In this document: piece by piece, positions 61,640 to 64,000 of the stretch
Layout: every line of letters starts with the position of its first letter
How positions within the stretch are numbered: position 1 is the stretch's first letter
Assembly (NCBI RefSeq): GCF_013342145.1
Contig: NZ_JABUQZ010000001.1
Span: 2,666,001 to 2,730,000 of the forward strand
DNA: 64,000 nucleotides
Source: Haloterrigena gelatinilytica
GTDB lineage: Archaea; Halobacteriota; Halobacteria; Halobacteriales; Natrialbaceae
Direction: 5' to 3'
Translations under genes and position numbers: made by a program
Notes under the pieces: generated by a model
Databases searched by the model: none
What the model was told of the DNA's origin: nothing
Seen by the model: only the letters and a program-made list of their open reading frames with translations

Positions 61640-63115
61640 ATGCGCGAGTGCTTCGAACTCCGGGACACCGACGCGGGCGGACGTATCGGCGAGCTCACCG
61701 TTCCGCGGGCCGACGTCACCGTCGAAACGCCGGCGTTGCTCCCGGTGATCAATCCGAATCTGGACACGATCGCCCCTCGTCGCCTCGCCGACGAGTTCGG
61801 GGCCGAGATCCTCATCACGAATTCGTATATCATCCACGGGACCGACGACGTCCGCGAGCGGGCCCTCGAGGACGGCCTCCACGAGCTGCTCGATTTCCCG
61901 GGCGCGATCATGACCGATTCGGGCTCCTTCCAGCTCTCCGAATACGGCGACATCGACGTCACGACCGAGGAGATCCTCGAGTTCCAACACGAGATCGGCT
62001 CCGACATCGCCACGCCCGTCGACATCCCGACGCCGCCGGACGTCCCCCGCGAGCGAGCCGAGGCGGAACTCGAGACGACCCAGGAGCGCCTCGAGATCGC
62101 CGAGGGCGTCGACACCGGCGAGATGCTCGTGTCGGCGCCCGTGCAGGGATCGACCTACCCCGACCTCCGCGAGGCGGCCGGCCGCCACGCCGACGGCACC
62201 GACCTCGACGTGTTCCCCGTCGGGGCGGTCGTTCCGCTGATGAACGACTACCGCTACGACGACATGGTCGACGCCGTCGCCGCCGCCAAGCGCGGCCTGG
62301 GCGCCGACGCGCCGGTCCACCTCTTCGGCGCCGGCCACCCCATGATGTTCGCGCTCGGCGTCGCGATGGGCTGTGACCTGTTCGACTCCGCCGCCTACGC
62401 GCTCTACGCCCGCGACGACCGCTACCTCACGGTCCGGGGCACGCGGCTGCTCGAGGACCTCGAGTACCTGCCGTGTTCGTGTTCCGTCTGCACCGGCCAC
62501 TCGCCGGACGACCTCCGCGCGCTTCCCGACGACGAACGCGAGGAGGAGTTGGCCGCTCACAACCTCCACGTCACGTTCGCGGAGATCCGCCGGATCAAAC
62601 AGGCCATCCGCGCGGGCAACCTGCTGGAACTGGTCGAGCAACGCGCCCGCTCGCACCCGACGATGCTCGACGGCTACCGAGCGCTGCTCGACCACGCCGA
62701 CCAGCTCGAGCGCTCGGATCCCGTCTCGAAGGGCGCGTTCTTCCACGTCTCGTCGGAGAGCGCCCGCCGCCCCGAGGTCGTCCGCCACCACCGGCGCCTC
62801 GAGCGCCTCTCCGTCCCCGACTCGCTGTTTCTCACCGAGGGACAGCCGGCCCGAGGCGACGAGTTCGACGACTCCTGGCGGGTCGAACCGCCGTTCGGCC
62901 CCTTCCCGCGGGCGCTCTCGCGGTCCTACCCGCTCACGGCCGAAGTTCCCGAGCGGACCGACCGCGCGGCCCTGTCGGCCGCGGCGGACGGCGTCGCGCG
63001 ACTCGCCGAGGTGAACCCCGACGCCGACCTCGCGCTCGGCCACCGCGGCTGGCCCGCCGGCGTCCTCGAGCGCGTTCCCGAGTCCGTCGAGTTGATCGAT
63101 CTCACGTCGGATTGA
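61640..63115 (+). CDS. tgtA: tRNA-guanine(15) transglycosylase (archaeosine TGT)
   Basis: A 491-residue enzyme that exchanges guanine 15 of archaeal tRNA for preQ0 on the way to archaeosine. The catalytic TIM-barrel has Asp93 in MTDSGSFQL and Asp249 in [12 protein letters not shown], both conserved in archaeal TGTs. The zinc site is CSCSVC at residues 279-284 with the partner His further on. The length covers the catalytic domain and the first C-terminal domain; a PUA domain is not visible, as in the split haloarchaeal form. The start at 61640 (MRECFELRD) is family-like. Confidence 0.95.
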   Translation: MRECFELRDTDAGGRIGELTVPRADVTVETPALLPVINPNLDTIAPRRLADEFGAEILITNSYIIHGTDDVRERALEDGLHELLDFPGAIMTDSGSFQLSEYGDIDVTTEEILEFQHEIGSDIATPVDIPTPPDVPRERAEAELETTQERLEIAEGVDTGEMLVSAPVQGSTYPDLREAAGRHADGTDLDVFPVGAVVPLMNDYRYDDMVDAVAAAKRGLGADAPVHLFGAGHPMMFALGVAMGCDLFDSAAYALYARDDRYLTVRGTRLLEDLEYLPCSCSVCTGHSPDDLRALPDDEREEELAAHNLHVTFAEIRRIKQAIRAGNLLELVEQRARSHPTMLDGYRALLDHADQLERSDPVSKGAFFHVSSESARRPEVVRHHRRLERLSVPDSLFLTEGQPARGDEFDDSWRVEPPFGPFPRALSRSYPLTAEVPERTDRAALSAAADGVARLAEVNPDADLALGHRGWPAGVLERVPESVELIDLTSD

Positions 63116-63273
63116 TCGCCGCTCTCGAGCCGTTCAGGCATTAACGACCGCCGTGACGAACGCGAGGAAAGCGAACGCGGTTTCGACGACTCTCCGCGAT
63201 ACGTAATTGAAAAGCAGTAATTCAGCGATCGGCTGACGCGGAGACTGCGGCAGCGTCGCGGACGACCGGCGCT

Positions 63274-63630
63274 TCAGGCGCCGGTCGGGGAGTCGCCGAG
63301 TCGATCGGCGCGGCCGGCCGAAATCGGCTCGGCCGCCGCCGGGGTGCCGTCGATCGTGATCTCGAGGTCGGACCCGCACTCGACGACGATCGCGTGGCCG
63401 TCGTAGGTGAACTCGAGACGACCGCGGCGCGGACCGCCCGTTCGCGTCGGCGCGAAGAGGGCGTCCAGGGCATCGGGATCGATCGACTCGTAGAGGGGCG
63501 GTAGCTCGGTCGGCTCGACGTCGCGCTCGGTCGCGACCGCAGTGACGACGGCGATGCTGATGTCCCCGTCGAACCCGTCGTCGATCGAACCGATGAATGA
63601 ATTACTCACGTCGTACTCAACCGTTCCCAT
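63274..63630 (-). CDS. HalOD1 domain protein
   Basis: A 118-residue protein carrying haloarchaeal output domain 1: SIAVVTAVATERDVEPTELP, PLYESIDPDALDALFAP, GRLEFTYDGHAIVVECGS. HalOD1 occurs alone or fused to signalling receivers in haloarchaea and is thought to relay signals. The tail is disordered. The AT-rich run just upstream (about 63635-63690) is the likely promoter. Confidence 0.86.
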   Translation of the reverse strand: MGTVEYDVSNSFIGSIDDGFDGDISIAVVTAVATERDVEPTELPPLYESIDPDALDALFAPTRTGGPRRGRLEFTYDGHAIVVECGSDLEITIDGTPAAAEPISAGRADRLGDSPTGA

Positions 63631-63744
63631 CCATAAAAGGGTAGCGGGTATATCGGGGTTACCGAAATAGTATCGGTATTCATCTCGGTTTCCGAAAAAT
63701 ACCGCCGGTTTCGGAGCGGAGTCGAGACCAATCGGGGCTCGCAG

Positions 63745-64000
63745 TTAGCTATCGACGGCGTCGGTTCCGAAGTGATCGAACGGCTGGCGGTACTCGGCTT
63801 TGATGAGTTCCTCCGCCTCGATCTCGAGTCCGGCGCGCTGGAGGCGGCTGACGGCGGTCGTGATCTCCTCGCTGTTCTCGGCGGCGAGATCGACCCGGAG
63901 GTTCCGGTGTCCGGTCATGAGTTCGCGGACGCCGACCACGCCGTCGACCCCGAGGGCGGTCTCCGCCAGGTCGCCGCGCTCGTGGATCGGCACCGTACAC
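63745..64000 (-). CDS. C-terminal part of a probable Lrp/AsnC-type regulator (truncated by window end)
   Basis: The visible 80-odd residues read TVPIHERGDLAETALGVDGV, then VVGVRELMTGHRNLRVDL, then LSRLQRAGLEIEAEELIK-like helices ending FDHFGTDAVDS. The RELMTG(H/R)RNL pattern is typical of the C-terminal part of haloarchaeal Lrp-like regulators as I recall them. The frame continues past the window edge, so the DNA-binding part lies outside. Confidence 0.6.
   Translation of the reverse strand, partial: CTVPIHERGDLAETALGVDGVVGVRELMTGHRNLRVDLAAENSEEITTAVSRLQRAGLEIEAEELIKAEYRQPFDHFGTDAVDS

Overview
The window is chromosomal DNA of an extremely halophilic archaeon (class Halobacteria, probably Natrialbaceae). 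This rests on the high GC, very acidic predicted proteins, abundant CTCGAG, twin-arginine and lipobox signal peptides, many leaderless starts, and archaeal hallmark genes: aIF5B, Nob1, Pus10, TrmY, archaeosine TGT, split GMP synthase, and secF placed before secD. The genus is inferred from style, not from a search.

Layout. 1-2.6 kb: lipoproteins and cysteine synthase. 2.7-6.3 kb: a tandemly duplicated iron-uptake unit. Each copy has a DtxR-type box followed by a siderophore-binding lipoprotein. The first copy also has a flavoprotein, which survives only as a C-terminal remnant in the second. 6.4-11 kb: a small membrane protein, carA with a divergent Lrp regulator, a PHP phosphoesterase, a lipid-kinase-like gene and idi. 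11.2-16.8 kb: cell-surface glycan or glycolipid genes in two translationally coupled blocks (GT4, methyltransferase and six-hairpin protein; sulfatase-like and methyltransferase), with two small membrane ORFs between them. 17-23.7 kb: small proteins, an MDR oxidoreductase, an ABC exporter operon with its own winged-helix regulator, a MoaB-like gene and a 5-FTHF cyclo-ligase-like gene. 23.7-24.2 kb: a non-coding stretch with three consecutive hairpins. 24.2-27.2 kb: the overlapping pyrG-guaA operon with a small Rossmann-like gene. 28-34 kb: membrane proteins, aIF5B, a PRC-barrel and nob1 pair, a CPBP protease and pgi. 35.1-35.4 kb: a striking array of seven inverted repeats. 35.5-44 kb: conserved haloarchaeal proteins, secFD, a 35-residue zinc protein, a cation antiporter, rnhB, pus10 and an HtrA-type protease. 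44-49.5 kb: small proteins, trmY, tRNA-Pro(CGG) with a second copy of its 3' end, a GH68 levansucrase-type enzyme and an acetolactate-synthase-like enzyme. 49.9-58.3 kb: secreted proteins, a second Lrp, PadR, Nudix and a frameshifted polysaccharide deacetylase. 58.4-61.3 kb: two tandem paralogous secreted acidic proteins with beta-helix-like stretches and long internal repeats. 61.6 kb to the end: tgtA, a HalOD1 protein and the C-terminal end of a regulator.

Functional links. Pus10, TrmY and TgtA all modify tRNA; Pus10 and TrmY perform successive steps at position 54. PyrG, GuaA and CarA are glutamine amidotransferase-linked nucleotide enzymes. The iron boxes tie siderophore capture to iron status. 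The least explained items are the hairpin array, the hairpin RNA candidate, the decayed second iron unit, the surface-glycan cluster and the paired repeat-rich acidic proteins. Starts were moved inside several long reading frames where a signal peptide, family N-terminus or promoter spacing demanded it. No database search was possible.
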